This document shows, piece by piece, positions 16,840-26,076 of a stretch of DNA of 64,000 nucleotides. Position numbers and translations under genes: made by a program. The notes under the pieces were generated by a model. The model was not told the DNA's origin. It saw nothing but the letters and a program-made list of their open reading frames with translations, and ran no database searches. Source of the stretch: Bacteroidales bacterium (GTDB taxonomy: Bacteria; Bacteroidota; Bacteroidia; Bacteroidales; UBA10428); NCBI GenBank assembly GCA_016935435.1, contig JAFGQZ010000073.1, positions 62,001-126,000 of the forward strand. The letters are read 5' to 3'. Position 1 is the stretch's first letter. Each line of letters begins with the position of its first letter.

Positions 16840-18411
16840 ATGAAATATAAAAAAGCTATTTATGTTAAAGAATGGGTGCTAAGCCAGCCATATAGCGCCC
16901 CGTCGGCTGTCGATACTTATTATTGCGAACTTGCCAATAAAATATATTCAATTTTTTGTTTGCCCCAACATAATCTCCCTTCGTCGTGCTTAGCTGGTTT
17001 AAACAAAGACGATTATGGTTTTTTTGCCCTGGGGCTTACCGCTTACCTCGAAGATATTGTTTCGGGGCTGGGGCTTTGGAAGGTTTTTACCGACAGGCAC
17101 AAACAACTGTATGGTACATTATTGCCCTTCTATAATGTTACCGACGACTATTTTGAAGGAGAGGTAAACTATCACGACGTATGTTTTTTAGTTTGGTACT
17201 TTCTGAGTGTTTACCTGAAAGGGGAAATTTTTAACCCCCTGGATAGTTCCATATTAGATATTTCAAAAGATATCTTCGAGGTTTTTGAAGAAGAGTACGA
17301 GTATGCCCCCGAAAATGAAAGGGCCCGCGAATTTCTTCAATTGCCGCCCGATGTAACCGATTTTTACGAGGTACGGAAACGAATCGAGTTTATTTTAATG
17401 AATTCGTATTTGTACAGGATCACCAAATTCGAATACATATTTGAAGTTTCCAAAGAATTGGGCAACGTGCCCAAGGAAGAAAAAGCACTGGCAAAAGCCT
17501 ATTCGCAGGAGGTTTACGACCGCTATGTTATTGGCCATGTTATGCCCTTATTGGGTTTCACCGGTAAGGATATTTTTGCCGGGATATTAGGAAAAACCCA
17601 TCCTTTGTATGCTAATGTTGTTGGGCTGGGCGATAAAAAAAAGGGAAAATATGTTTATTCTTCACACGACGATAAATACATTCATTTTAAGCATATTGCC
17701 TCGGGCACAATAATTCCCGTAACACGCAAATCAATTGATTTGAACAAGGACATTCTTGAAAAGGTGGTTATACTTATGAGCGTTGTAAAATATGCAGGTG
17801 AATGGTGGTTTTCCGGAGCATTACGATCCTTGTCAGAATATCAAGATATTTCAGCAGAGCATGATCCGTTGGAAGATAAAAACCTGTTCGACGACAACTT
17901 GGAAATAAAGCAGGAACAAACCCTTTCCCTCTACCAAAGGTTTGTGAAATTTAATAAAGGTTCGGAACTGGCCTATTTGCCAAACCCAAAAGAAGCCGAT
18001 AGGTTTATCCGCGATTTTTTTGCCTGGATTGGAAAAAAATATAATGGCAATGTTCCGGAAGAAACGGGCATCGATCTTTCTGCTGCTGAAGAATTCAATG
18101 ATGTGCCAACCCTTTTGTTTTTCAATAAAAACGCAGGAATTGAGATGCTGTTTGGTTACAACATGGTTGTTGACGACAGGAAAAACCCGTTTTTTGAAAA
18201 AGATTACCCCGAAGAAGAATTGCTTGACCTTTTAGTATCGGAACATGCAGGCGGCGATTTATTGCGTTACCTGCTGGAAAGGAAACTCATTAAAGAGTTC
18301 AGGTTCCCTGGCGAGGGAAACGCCCTGCTTATGAAAAACCTCGGGTTTATGCTCTATTTTTATAAAAGGCAAAATTACACGGGTACTCCCAATATTACCA
18401 TTATGGGTTGA
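16840..18411 (+). CDS. Large uncharacterised protein, possibly DUF3843
   Basis: 523 residues, no signal peptide or membrane segment, rich in aromatic and acidic residues. The N terminus (KAIYVKEWVLSQPYSAPSAVDTYYCELAN) and general make-up resemble what I recall as the Bacteroidota-restricted DUF3843 family, but I cannot verify this. No catalytic motif is evident. It follows the SNF2 gene by 76 bases on the same strand and probably shares its transcript, which suggests a protein that works with the helicase. Cytoplasmic location is expected. Confidence 0.7.
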   Translation: MKYKKAIYVKEWVLSQPYSAPSAVDTYYCELANKIYSIFCLPQHNLPSSCLAGLNKDDYGFFALGLTAYLEDIVSGLGLWKVFTDRHKQLYGTLLPFYNVTDDYFEGEVNYHDVCFLVWYFLSVYLKGEIFNPLDSSILDISKDIFEVFEEEYEYAPENERAREFLQLPPDVTDFYEVRKRIEFILMNSYLYRITKFEYIFEVSKELGNVPKEEKALAKAYSQEVYDRYVIGHVMPLLGFTGKDIFAGILGKTHPLYANVVGLGDKKKGKYVYSSHDDKYIHFKHIASGTIIPVTRKSIDLNKDILEKVVILMSVVKYAGEWWFSGALRSLSEYQDISAEHDPLEDKNLFDDNLEIKQEQTLSLYQRFVKFNKGSELAYLPNPKEADRFIRDFFAWIGKKYNGNVPEETGIDLSAAEEFNDVPTLLFFNKNAGIEMLFGYNMVVDDRKNPFFEKDYPEEELLDLLVSEHAGGDLLRYLLERKLIKEFRFPGEGNALLMKNLGFMLYFYKRQNYTGTPNITIMG

Positions 18412-18431
18412 TATTTTTGCAAAGAAAAGCC

Positions 18432-18472
18432 CCCGGTAAAACAGATGGCTTGTGCCTGCCTGTATTATCGGG
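18432..18472 (-). terminator. Possible terminator for pepF
   Basis: CCCGGTAA (18432-18439) and TTATCGGG (18465-18472) pair except for one G-U or mismatched position. Read on the minus strand the hairpin is followed by GGGCTTTTCTTTG. It lies just beyond the pepF stop, between two convergent genes. Confidence 0.35.
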
Positions 18473-18504
18473 TGGCCGCAATGTGTGGAAGGTTTAATAA
18501 GGTT

Positions 18505-20400
18505 TTATTGTTTGCCTTCTTTTTTGTCGAGAATCTTTTCAATTTCGTCCATAACAGCATTCATCGAAGCAATAGTTTTATCGAAAGGCGCTGCTGTGGT
18601 CATATCTACACCGGCTTTTTTTAAAAGTTCGATGGGGAAGTCTGAGCCGCCCGACGATAGGAAAGCCATATACTGGCCGAGCGCCCCCTGTTCGTTGTTC
18701 AAAACCCGTTCGGCAAGCGATATCGATGCCGTAAACGAAGTGCTGTACTGGTAAACATAGTAGTTATAATAAAAGTGGGGGATAAATGCCCATTCCATGG
18801 CTATGTTGTCGTCGATATAACAAATTTCTTTATCGTGACCGTAATAACGTTTTGCCAGTTCGAGGTAAGTTTCCGACAGCAAGTCGCCCGTAAGGGGTTG
18901 CCCTTTTTCGGCAGTTTCGTGTATGAGCAGTTCATATTCAGCAAACTGGGTTTGCCGGAAAAGGGTGCCTTTAAAGCTGTCGAGCCATTCCATAAGCAGA
19001 GAAAGCCTGGTGTCGTCGTCGGTAATCTCCTTCATCATCTGGTTGAAGAGCAATACCTCGTTGAAGGTCGATGCCACTTCGGCTACAAAAATGGTGTAGT
19101 GCGAGGTGGGGTAGGGTTGTGCTTTGTTCGAAAAATAACTGTGCATGGTATGCCCAAGTTCGTGTGTGAGGGTGCTTACATCGTCGTATAAATTATTGTA
19201 ATTCAACAGTATATATGGATGTACATCGTAGGCGCTACCATTTGAATATGCTCCCGAACGCTTGCCTAAAGTGGGGTACACATCAATCCACCGTTCATCA
19301 AAGGCTTTTTGCACTGTTTGTGTGTATTCGCTGCCCAGGGGTGCCAGCGACTTTAATACCAATTCTTTGGCCTGATCGTAAGTGTAAGTGAGTTCAACAT
19401 CTTTAACAACCGGGGCATACAGGTCGAGGTATTTTAAAGTATCGACCCCCATCATGCGTTTTTTAATGCCCAGGTAGCGGTGGAATGCAGGTAAATTTTT
19501 GTTTACATTTTCAATGAGCGATTTGTAAACTTCGACCGGTATGTTGTTCGGGAACAGTGCTGCATCAAGGCTTGAACCGTAGTTGCGTGCCTTGGAAGAG
19601 AAAATATCGCCTTTAACATTGGCATAAAGCAATTCGCCAAATGTGGCCTTAAATTTGGCATAATTGTTCCAGTATGCAGAAAAAACCAATTCGCGATCAG
19701 CACGACTGGGTACTGCCCTGTAACGGCTGTAACCGGAGCTGTTAAGGGTAACGGTATCGCCGGAGCTTAGTACCACGCGCGGGTAGGGCATTTCGGCATC
19801 GGAAAAGGTGCTGTAAGCAGAGTAAGGTGCCCCGGTTACCATTCCCGATAGTGCCATAATGCGCTCTTCGGCTTCGCTGAGTGTGTGTTCTTTTCCACGG
19901 TATAAATCTTTAAGCATCTTTTCATAGACTTTCAGCTTAGGCTCGGCTTGAATAAATTTCTCTATTTTTTCCCATCCGGCAGACAAAATTTCTGGATTAA
20001 TAAAAGCGCTTTGCGACGAATATTCTGCAAAAATCTGTTGCAGTTCTTTTTCCATCGATGAATACTTCATATTGCGCGCATCGAGATCGGCATTCATACT
20101 GCTGTAAACATACAAACGCGAGGCTTCTTTGCTTATGCCCGTGGTAAATTCGAGGCAGGCAAGAAGGTTTGTTGCCGACATGGCAAGGGTGCCTTTAAAG
20201 GAAGAAATTTTCGGCATTTCGGCCACTAGTTTTTCTTTTGCTGCAGACCAGGCTTCGTTAGATTCGTAAATTGGCGTTAGATCCCAGGTATGCCTGGGGT
20301 CAATGTCGGACCGCTGCTGTTGGGCCTGGGCCATAAACTGTTGTACAACCAAAATAACAAGGGTTGGCAACAACGAAAGTTGTAGTTTTCTTTTGCTCAT
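18505..20400 (-). CDS. pepF: Oligoendopeptidase F (M3B zinc metallopeptidase), exported
   Basis: 631 residues. The zinc site HELGHTMHSYFS (HExxH, about residues 417-428) and the downstream FNEVLLFNQMM helix with its Glu ligand are typical of M3B peptidases, as are the N-terminal DPRHTWDLTPIY start and length. M3B enzymes hydrolyse short oligopeptides. PepF is normally cytoplasmic, but here an N-terminal signal peptide (LLPTLVILVVQQFMAQAQ) precedes the catalytic part, implying periplasmic peptide processing. The gene stands alone, convergent with the SNF2/DUF3843-like pair. Confidence 0.92.
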   Translation of the reverse strand: MSKRKLQLSLLPTLVILVVQQFMAQAQQQRSDIDPRHTWDLTPIYESNEAWSAAKEKLVAEMPKISSFKGTLAMSATNLLACLEFTTGISKEASRLYVYSSMNADLDARNMKYSSMEKELQQIFAEYSSQSAFINPEILSAGWEKIEKFIQAEPKLKVYEKMLKDLYRGKEHTLSEAEERIMALSGMVTGAPYSAYSTFSDAEMPYPRVVLSSGDTVTLNSSGYSRYRAVPSRADRELVFSAYWNNYAKFKATFGELLYANVKGDIFSSKARNYGSSLDAALFPNNIPVEVYKSLIENVNKNLPAFHRYLGIKKRMMGVDTLKYLDLYAPVVKDVELTYTYDQAKELVLKSLAPLGSEYTQTVQKAFDERWIDVYPTLGKRSGAYSNGSAYDVHPYILLNYNNLYDDVSTLTHELGHTMHSYFSNKAQPYPTSHYTIFVAEVASTFNEVLLFNQMMKEITDDDTRLSLLMEWLDSFKGTLFRQTQFAEYELLIHETAEKGQPLTGDLLSETYLELAKRYYGHDKEICYIDDNIAMEWAFIPHFYYNYYVYQYSTSFTASISLAERVLNNEQGALGQYMAFLSSGGSDFPIELLKKAGVDMTTAAPFDKTIASMNAVMDEIEKILDKKEGKQ

Positions 20401-20506
20401 TATGTTTTGAAATTAATGGTAAATATTGGTAAAACGCATGTGCCATAGGGGCAAATGCTTTTTCATGCCCTATTAGTTGTTACGCCTGAATCCGTTTAGC
20501 AAAACT

Positions 20507-20526
20507 AAAAAAAAACCTGTTAACAG
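20507..20526 (-). terminator. Possible transcription stop below the permease gene
   Basis: The palindrome CTGTTAACAG (20517-20526) is followed on the minus strand by a run of nine T (A9 at 20507-20515). Further imperfect hairpins (AGCCGGTT/AACCGGT, TAGCC/GGCTA) lie between it and the permease stop. The palindrome has no loop, so this is a weak terminator candidate. Nothing else is visible in the 205-bp gap. Confidence 0.3.
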
Positions 20527-20605
20527 ATAACTTTTAGCCGACAAATTGGCTATTAAGTTACCGGTTATTCGAGCTGGAAAACCGGCTAAAATATGTGTTT
20601 AGTTA

Positions 20606-21871
20606 CTATTTACCTATTTCTTCGTATCGGTAACCGATACCTTCCACTGTGGCTTTTACTTTTGCCCAATCAATATTTTTTCCTTTCAGGCTTACTGTTT
20701 CGCTGTCAAGGTCAACCGATACCGATTCGATGCCGTCGAGCTTCGAAAGATTATTTTCTACGCTCGTTTTACAGTGGTTGCAGTTCATTCCGCGCACAAA
20801 TATTTTCATGTCGCCCATAGTTGTTTTTATTTGTTGATGGTTGCCAAAAAGTTTATAATAATACTTTCTGATGTAAATATGAACAATAAAGGCCAAAAGC
20901 AATAAGGCCGATGCAATATGGATCCATTGAGGCAGCATGCTGTGTTCGTGTCTGTGGCCGTGCATGTGGTGTGGCAGTGCAAACCATTCGCCGGGAAGTA
21001 AATAGTCGATAAACATACCTGAGAGCATTGCCCCGGTTATTATTGTTGTCAAATACACGAAAAGGGTTTTTCTGCCCATCGACTTTCCTATAACCGATAT
21101 AGTTGCAGCATTGGTTGCCGGCCCGGCCATTAAAAATACAAGGGCAGCACCAGGCGAAATGCCTTTCATAAGCAAAACAGCAGCAATAGGCACCGAACTG
21201 GTTGCGCAAACATACATGGGCACCGATGCCGCCAGAATGATTAACATGCCAAAAAAATCGTTATGTATATAAGATGCAAAAAAATCGTCGGGCACCAGCA
21301 CTGCAATGAGGGCTGCAATAAGCAAACCTATAATGAGCCATTTGGAAATGTCCTGCAAGAAATCGACAAAGGCATACCGGAATATCGAAACAAAAATGTT
21401 TTTTCTACTTTTCTTGTTTGTTATTTTTTTTTGCGACGAATTTCCGAAAGCATTCTGGCTGATTTCAGTTTTATTGGTGAAAAATCCCCCGAAAATTCCT
21501 GTTGCCAGGGCTACAAACGGGCGTATTATTGCAAATGGTAGACCCAGCATGGAATAGGTAACCAGTATCGAATCGACCCCGGTTTGGGGCGTAGATATTA
21601 AAAACGATACCGATGCCCCTTTCGATGCCCCGTTTTTATATATCGATATGCCTGCAGGGATAACCCCGCAAGAGCATAATGGCAGAGGAATGCCAATGAG
21701 CGCTGCCCTAATGACCGATTTCATGTTCGAGCGGCCTAAAATGTTGTTAATTTTTCCGTCGGGAAAAAAAACATGCAGTAAGCCTGCAATAAAAAAGCCC
21801 AGAACAAGCCAGGGCGACATATCGAGCATGAGCAATTTAAGGGCTTCGAAGTAACTGATAAATAGTTCCAT
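20606..21871 (-). CDS. SO_0444-type metal permease (DUF318/YraQ) fused to an HMA domain
   Basis: 421 residues from the ATG at 21871; the track start at 21910 adds 13 residues. Eight or more membrane helices carry two copies of the permease signature: IGIPLPLCSCGVIPAG near the N terminus and VPMYVCATSSVPIAA in the second half, plus PQTGVDSI and GPATNAATI. A His-rich loop (HHMHGHRHEH) and a C-terminal heavy-metal-associated domain with the GMNCNHC metal site (about residues 352-358) follow. SO_0444-family members are implicated in Cu or Zn efflux, while related DUF318 proteins move arsenicals. The fused HMA domain favours a soft metal ion. The CDF exporter upstream on the same strand suggests a metal-resistance cluster. 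Confidence 0.87.
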   Translation of the reverse strand: MELFISYFEALKLLMLDMSPWLVLGFFIAGLLHVFFPDGKINNILGRSNMKSVIRAALIGIPLPLCSCGVIPAGISIYKNGASKGASVSFLISTPQTGVDSILVTYSMLGLPFAIIRPFVALATGIFGGFFTNKTEISQNAFGNSSQKKITNKKSRKNIFVSIFRYAFVDFLQDISKWLIIGLLIAALIAVLVPDDFFASYIHNDFFGMLIILAASVPMYVCATSSVPIAAVLLMKGISPGAALVFLMAGPATNAATISVIGKSMGRKTLFVYLTTIITGAMLSGMFIDYLLPGEWFALPHHMHGHRHEHSMLPQWIHIASALLLLAFIVHIYIRKYYYKLFGNHQQIKTTMGDMKIFVRGMNCNHCKTSVENNLSKLDGIESVSVDLDSETVSLKGKNIDWAKVKATVEGIGYRYEEIGK

Positions 21872-21995
21872 AATGTTTAACAACCAGTTATTGTGTTGAA
21901 ATAACAACAAATGTATTTTTTATGATATTAGCGGGGTTGGGGGCCTTGTAATTGCAAGAACTGCCTATTGGCAGAAAAACCGTTGGAAGCCTGCG

Positions 21996-22937
21996 TCAGT
22001 TGTGAATAAGCTCGCGGCCTTCGCAGCAATAGTGTTCGAACTGAATAGTAACATGCGAGATGCCAAAATTGTTCAACAGAATTGTTTCGATTTTGGCTAA
22101 AAGGGGCTGTGTCTCACTAATTTTTATGTCGGCAGAAACATCGGCATGGCATTCGAAATGTACCTGGCTGTCGTTCAGGTTCCAAACATGAACATGATGG
22201 ATGTTTGCCACGCCTTCGATTTTTTCCAGTTCAGCTTTTATAAGGTCGATATTGATATTTTTAGGGCTTGCCTGCATAAGTATATCAATCGATTCGCGCA
22301 ATATCGAATAGGTTTCTTTTAATATATAGAGGCCTATAATTACAGTAATTAAGGGGTCGATCCAGGTTATTCCAAACCAGATTATGAGCACCGACCCGAT
22401 GATAACAGCAATGGAAGAAACCGTATCGCCCAGCAAATGTAAATAAGCTGCTTTGATGTTGATATTTTTGTTGGAATCGTTTTTTAGCAGCACCACGGCA
22501 AAAAGGTTTGCCAGAAGTCCGATTACCGCTACAACAAACATAATAGTGCCTTTAATTTCTTCGGGGTTTTTAAACCGTGCCCATGCTTCGCGGAACAGGA
22601 ACAAAATAATAACGATAAGGGTTACTGCATTAAAAAGGGCTGCAAGTATTTCTACCCTCTTATATCCGAAGGTTTTACGCTCGTTTGCCGATAGTTTGCT
22701 TACCCTGTTTGCCAGGTAGGCAACAAAAACTGCCACTGTGTCGCCCAGGTTGTGTATGGCATCGGAAAGCAGGGCCAGGCTGTTCGATAACAAGCCCCCG
22801 ACAATTTCGGCAACAGTAATTACTAAATTGAGCAGGGTAGCCCAAAGCAGTTTTTTGCCATCGGCAGCCAAATGCCCATGACTATGCTTGTGCCCATGGT
22901 GCAGACCCTTGTTGCTGTTATGTTGTGTGTTGTGCAC
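21996..22937 (-). CDS. Cation diffusion facilitator, zinc exporter (CzcD/ZitB type)
   Basis: 313 residues, six membrane helices. A His-rich N terminus (HHGHKHSHGH) is followed by the transport-site helices LALLSDAIHNLGDT and AAYLHLLGDTVSS, supplying the paired Asp/His ligands of CDF proteins. The C-terminal cytoplasmic domain (ANIHHVHVWNLNDSQVHFECH) is typical. It exchanges protons for Zn2+, possibly Co2+ or Cd2+, across the inner membrane. The permease-HMA gene begins about 124 bases downstream on the same strand, so both probably serve metal homeostasis. No MerR or ArsR regulator is next to them. Confidence 0.93.
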   Translation of the reverse strand: MHNTQHNSNKGLHHGHKHSHGHLAADGKKLLWATLLNLVITVAEIVGGLLSNSLALLSDAIHNLGDTVAVFVAYLANRVSKLSANERKTFGYKRVEILAALFNAVTLIVIILFLFREAWARFKNPEEIKGTIMFVVAVIGLLANLFAVVLLKNDSNKNINIKAAYLHLLGDTVSSIAVIIGSVLIIWFGITWIDPLITVIIGLYILKETYSILRESIDILMQASPKNINIDLIKAELEKIEGVANIHHVHVWNLNDSQVHFECHADVSADIKISETQPLLAKIETILLNNFGISHVTIQFEHYCCEGRELIHN

Positions 22938-23091
22938 TGTGCCTTATTGTACTTTACTTTGTATTTATTTAGCCTTATTCCGAAATAATTCCCGATTAAT
23001 GCCAAAGTTACAATATAATTGCGAGAATATTTTATGAGTGGGTTTCCGGCAACATTCTCTTTTATCTGTAAAAAAAGGTGGCTGGTGTAAA

Positions 23092-23125
23092 TAAAAGAAA
23101 GGCTATCCACTACCAGCGGACAGCC
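23092..23125 (-). terminator. Rho-independent terminator
   Basis: GGCTATCC (23101-23108) and GGACAGCC (23118-23125) form an 8-bp stem with one mismatch and a 9-nt loop. Read on the minus strand the stem is followed by TTTCTTTTATTT. It lies about 45 bases beyond the stop of the small repeat protein. Confidence 0.6.
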
Positions 23126-23168
23126 CTTCCCGGATTTATAGCGTATGCTCAATAGAGCCTTTGGTGTG

Positions 23169-23573
23169 TTACCATTTCGATAAGTCGGTCATCCAGTCTT
23201 CGAGTGGTATTTCCTCTTCCGAAAACAAAGAGTCGGCCAGGGCAGGTTTAATGTCCCAAAACTTATCTGATGCATTAAGCATCCATTCTTCGAGAATTAT
23301 TTCATCGGGGAAAATTTTATCCCTGGTTTCGGCATTGTAGTCGAGTTCTGCAAGTTCTCTAAGTAAAGCTGTTTTGTTTTTAGTGTCATCTGCCCATTTT
23401 GTCAGGTCAACCATCCATTGTTCAATTTTAATGTCTTGTTCCTTATCGGTTTTCAAAAATTTCCGGATGAGCCTGTTGCCATCGCCGGCACTCATTTGTG
23501 CCAGAAAAAACATTGCAGCGAGTAGTGTTGTTGCTGCTTTTTTCATTCCCTGGTTCATTATAGTTTTTTTCAT
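23169..23573 (-). CDS. Small exported protein with three WM-D-W repeats
   Basis: 134 residues: signal peptide (KKAATTLLAAMFFLAQMSAG), then an acidic body with three copies of one short motif: IKIEQWMVDLTKWAD, IILEEWMLNASDKFW and IPLEDWMTDLSKW, spaced about 35 residues apart, the last forming the C terminus. I recall similar acidic E-DWM repeat proteins in other Bacteroidota but know no function. It has its own terminator. The repeats could be short binding motifs for a partner. Confidence 0.65.
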   Translation of the reverse strand: MKKTIMNQGMKKAATTLLAAMFFLAQMSAGDGNRLIRKFLKTDKEQDIKIEQWMVDLTKWADDTKNKTALLRELAELDYNAETRDKIFPDEIILEEWMLNASDKFWDIKPALADSLFSEEEIPLEDWMTDLSKW

Positions 23574-23816
23574 GGTTTTTTTAATTTAATAATCTGAATG
23601 AGCTTTTGCATGCAACGTGCCAAAATTTATAAAGAACAGAAATACAACAACATAACACTCGATAATTAGTAGTTGAGCAGTAAAAATCTGACCGGAACCA
23701 AACCTTAAGTGTGCGAAAACGTACATTTTTATTAAAAAGTTAGCAATTAATTAATATTGGCATATTCGCCTGCAATAAAAAGCGATGTATTTTTATTGCC
23801 TCAAACAAAACTGTTT

Positions 23817-24896
23817 ATGAAAACAATAACGCCAAAACAACAAGCCATTTATATAGCTGTTTTTAGTACAATTGTTACCGTTGTATCGGGTCTGGCCATT
23901 CATTTTTTTGCCAAAGGCATCAATTTTTATATCGATTTGGTTTTTGTTGGGCTTTTGGAGTTCTTTATTGTTTACCTCATTGTGTTTTATTCGCTTAACA
24001 ACTTTATATTTAACAGGTTAAAGCCAATTTATAAAACTATACACAGTATAAACTTTACCGAGGGCTCGCTTAAAAGGGATTTGGAAGAGAAAGACCGCGA
24101 TATTGTTAAAGATGTGCAGGACGATGTACTGATTTGGGCAAAGCGAAAGACACGCGAAATTGCCCAGCTCCGTCAACTTGAGAAGTACAGGAGAGAGTTT
24201 GTCGGCAATGTTTCGCACGAACTGAAAACCCCAATATTTAATATTCAGGGATATATTTCGACCCTGCTCGATGGGGGTATCGAAGATGAGGCCATTAACA
24301 AGCTCTACCTCGAAAAGGCCGATAAGAGCGTAAACCGCATGATTTCGATTGTAAACGACCTTGAATCGATTTCCAGGCTCGAATCGGGAGAACTAAAGCT
24401 TGATATGAAAAAGTTCAACCTGGTAAAGTTGGTCGAAGATATCTTTGAAGATTTAGAAATGCTTGCTTCCGAAAGAAAAATAAAGCTCCGGTTTGCTGCA
24501 ACGCCCAATGGGCCCATTTATGTTTTTGCCGATCGCAAACGCATACAGGAAGCTATGAACAACCTAATTGTAAATTCAATTAAGTACGGTCGGACAGGGG
24601 GCACAACAACTATCGACTTCCACGATATGGACGATGTGGTGCTTGTAGAAATTGAAGATAATGGCATTGGAATTGCCGAGAAAGACCTGCCTCGCATTTT
24701 TGAAAGGTTTTACCGCACCGATAAAAGCCGCTCGCGCGAAATGGGGGGCACCGGCCTGGGCCTTTCTATTGTAAAGCATATTATTGAAGCCCACTCGCAA
24801 ACCATTAATGTGCGCAGTAAACCAAATAGTGGCAGCACTTTTACATTTTCGCTTGCTAATGCAGGTGCAAATTCTGAAAGCAATTTTATGCTATAG
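23817..24896 (+). CDS. PhoR-like membrane sensor histidine kinase
   Basis: 359 residues from the ATG at 23817; the track start at 23757 is upstream of it. Two membrane helices (YIAVFSTIVTVVSGLAIHFF and LVFVGLLEFFIVYLIVFYSL) enclose a very short periplasmic loop. A HAMP-length linker, HisKA (FVGNVSHELKTPIFNIQGYI) and HATPase (NNLIVNSIKYGRTGG, DNGIGIAEKDLPRIFERF, GGTGLGLSIVKHI) follow. The tiny periplasmic part argues for sensing in or near the membrane. No response regulator is adjacent. The 3' end overlaps that of the opposing gene by 11 bases. Confidence 0.9.
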   Translation: MKTITPKQQAIYIAVFSTIVTVVSGLAIHFFAKGINFYIDLVFVGLLEFFIVYLIVFYSLNNFIFNRLKPIYKTIHSINFTEGSLKRDLEEKDRDIVKDVQDDVLIWAKRKTREIAQLRQLEKYRREFVGNVSHELKTPIFNIQGYISTLLDGGIEDEAINKLYLEKADKSVNRMISIVNDLESISRLESGELKLDMKKFNLVKLVEDIFEDLEMLASERKIKLRFAATPNGPIYVFADRKRIQEAMNNLIVNSIKYGRTGGTTTIDFHDMDDVVLVEIEDNGIGIAEKDLPRIFERFYRTDKSRSREMGGTGLGLSIVKHIIEAHSQTINVRSKPNSGSTFTFSLANAGANSESNFML

Positions 24897-26076
24897 CCGG
24901 CATAGTAATCCTTACAACTGCCCCATTTGGCTCGCGGTTACTAACGCTTATGCCGCCACCGAACAAATCAAGAATGGTCTTCACTGTGGCCAGCCCTATG
25001 CCAAACCCATAGCTGTGGTACGAAAGGTTATCGGCCGAGAAAACGTTAAATAGTTCTTTCAGGGCTTTATCCGATAATCCGGGACCTTTGTCGGCCAGTA
25101 TAAATTCAACTACCGATTCGTTAACCTTTAGCGACATTTCAATGGTACTCCCCGATGGCGAGTATTTTATGGCATTGTCAATAACTTCGGAAAAGCAATT
25201 CTGCAATAACCTCGATTCGGCTTTAACCATAATCTGGCTGTAAGGGTTTTCGAAATCTATCTGCAAATTCTTTTTGCTAAGTTCGGCGTTGTCAATGGCA
25301 TTGTTAAGTACGCCTACAATATCAACATTGTGCAAATCAATTTGCTGTTCGCGGGTGTTAAGTTCGGCGAACAATAACGATAGCTCGGCAACTTTAATCA
25401 GGCGCGATGTAAGTGTCTGTATCGATTTTACATACGACTTGCCAGGTTCTTCCCTGAGAGTTTCACTTAATAAATCGACATATCCCTGAATGCCGTTTAG
25501 CGGGGTGCGCAGTTCATGGTTTATATGTAAAACAAAATCGGTTTTTGCCCGGTCGAGTTTTTCCAGCTTCTCGTTAGCTAAAAGCAAGTGCTCGTTTACA
25601 TGTTTAAGTTCTTCGTAAGCAACTTTAAGTTCGCAGGTCCGCTCATCAATTATCGATTCGAGCTTCTGGTTGAGTTCTTTTAGTTGTTCACCTTTATTTT
25701 TTAGGTCGAGGTGGGTTTTTACCCTCGAAATAAGTTCGCTGAAATTAAATGGTTTAACAATATAATCGACGGCGCCTAGTTCAAAGCCTTTAATAATCTC
25801 TTCTTTTTGTACACGTGCAGTTAGAAAAATTATAGGTATTTCGCATGTGCTGGTATCGCTTTTTAATATTTTGCAAACTTCGTATCCATCCATTCCGGGC
25901 ATTGAAATATCGAGCAATATCAGATCGGGTTCTTCCTCCCTGGTAATCTCAAGCGCTTCTTCACCGTTTTTAGCGTTTAGCACATGCAGGTTTTCCAATT
26001 CCAGCACATCGGTAACAAATTCAATATTACTTTGAATATCGTCAACCACCAGTACTTTAGATTTATTCTCTACCAT
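24886..26076 (-). CDS. Soluble response regulator-histidine kinase hybrid (receiver first)
   Basis: 396 residues with no membrane segment. A receiver domain (KVLVVDDIQSN; phospho-Asp in PDLILLDISMPGMDGYEV; Lys in DYIVKPFNF) is followed by a coiled coil (about 125-180), HisKA (FVLHINHELRTPLNGIQGY) and HATPase (SEVIDNAIKYSPSGS, ADKGPGLSD, GFGIGLATVKTIL). The receiver-first order is typical of cytoplasmic relay kinases that take phosphate from another kinase. It runs convergently into the PhoR-like kinase with 11 bases of overlap, so the two could form a relay despite opposite transcription; that is speculative. Confidence 0.9.
   Translation of the reverse strand: MVENKSKVLVVDDIQSNIEFVTDVLELENLHVLNAKNGEEALEITREEEPDLILLDISMPGMDGYEVCKILKSDTSTCEIPIIFLTARVQKEEIIKGFELGAVDYIVKPFNFSELISRVKTHLDLKNKGEQLKELNQKLESIIDERTCELKVAYEELKHVNEHLLLANEKLEKLDRAKTDFVLHINHELRTPLNGIQGYVDLLSETLREEPGKSYVKSIQTLTSRLIKVAELSLLFAELNTREQQIDLHNVDIVGVLNNAIDNAELSKKNLQIDFENPYSQIMVKAESRLLQNCFSEVIDNAIKYSPSGSTIEMSLKVNESVVEFILADKGPGLSDKALKELFNVFSADNLSYHSYGFGIGLATVKTILDLFGGGISVSNREPNGAVVRITMPAIA

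Noticed and set aside
20517-20526. CTGTTAACAG palindrome as a transposon end or attachment site
   Set aside because: No matching second end, target duplication or integrase gene is present.
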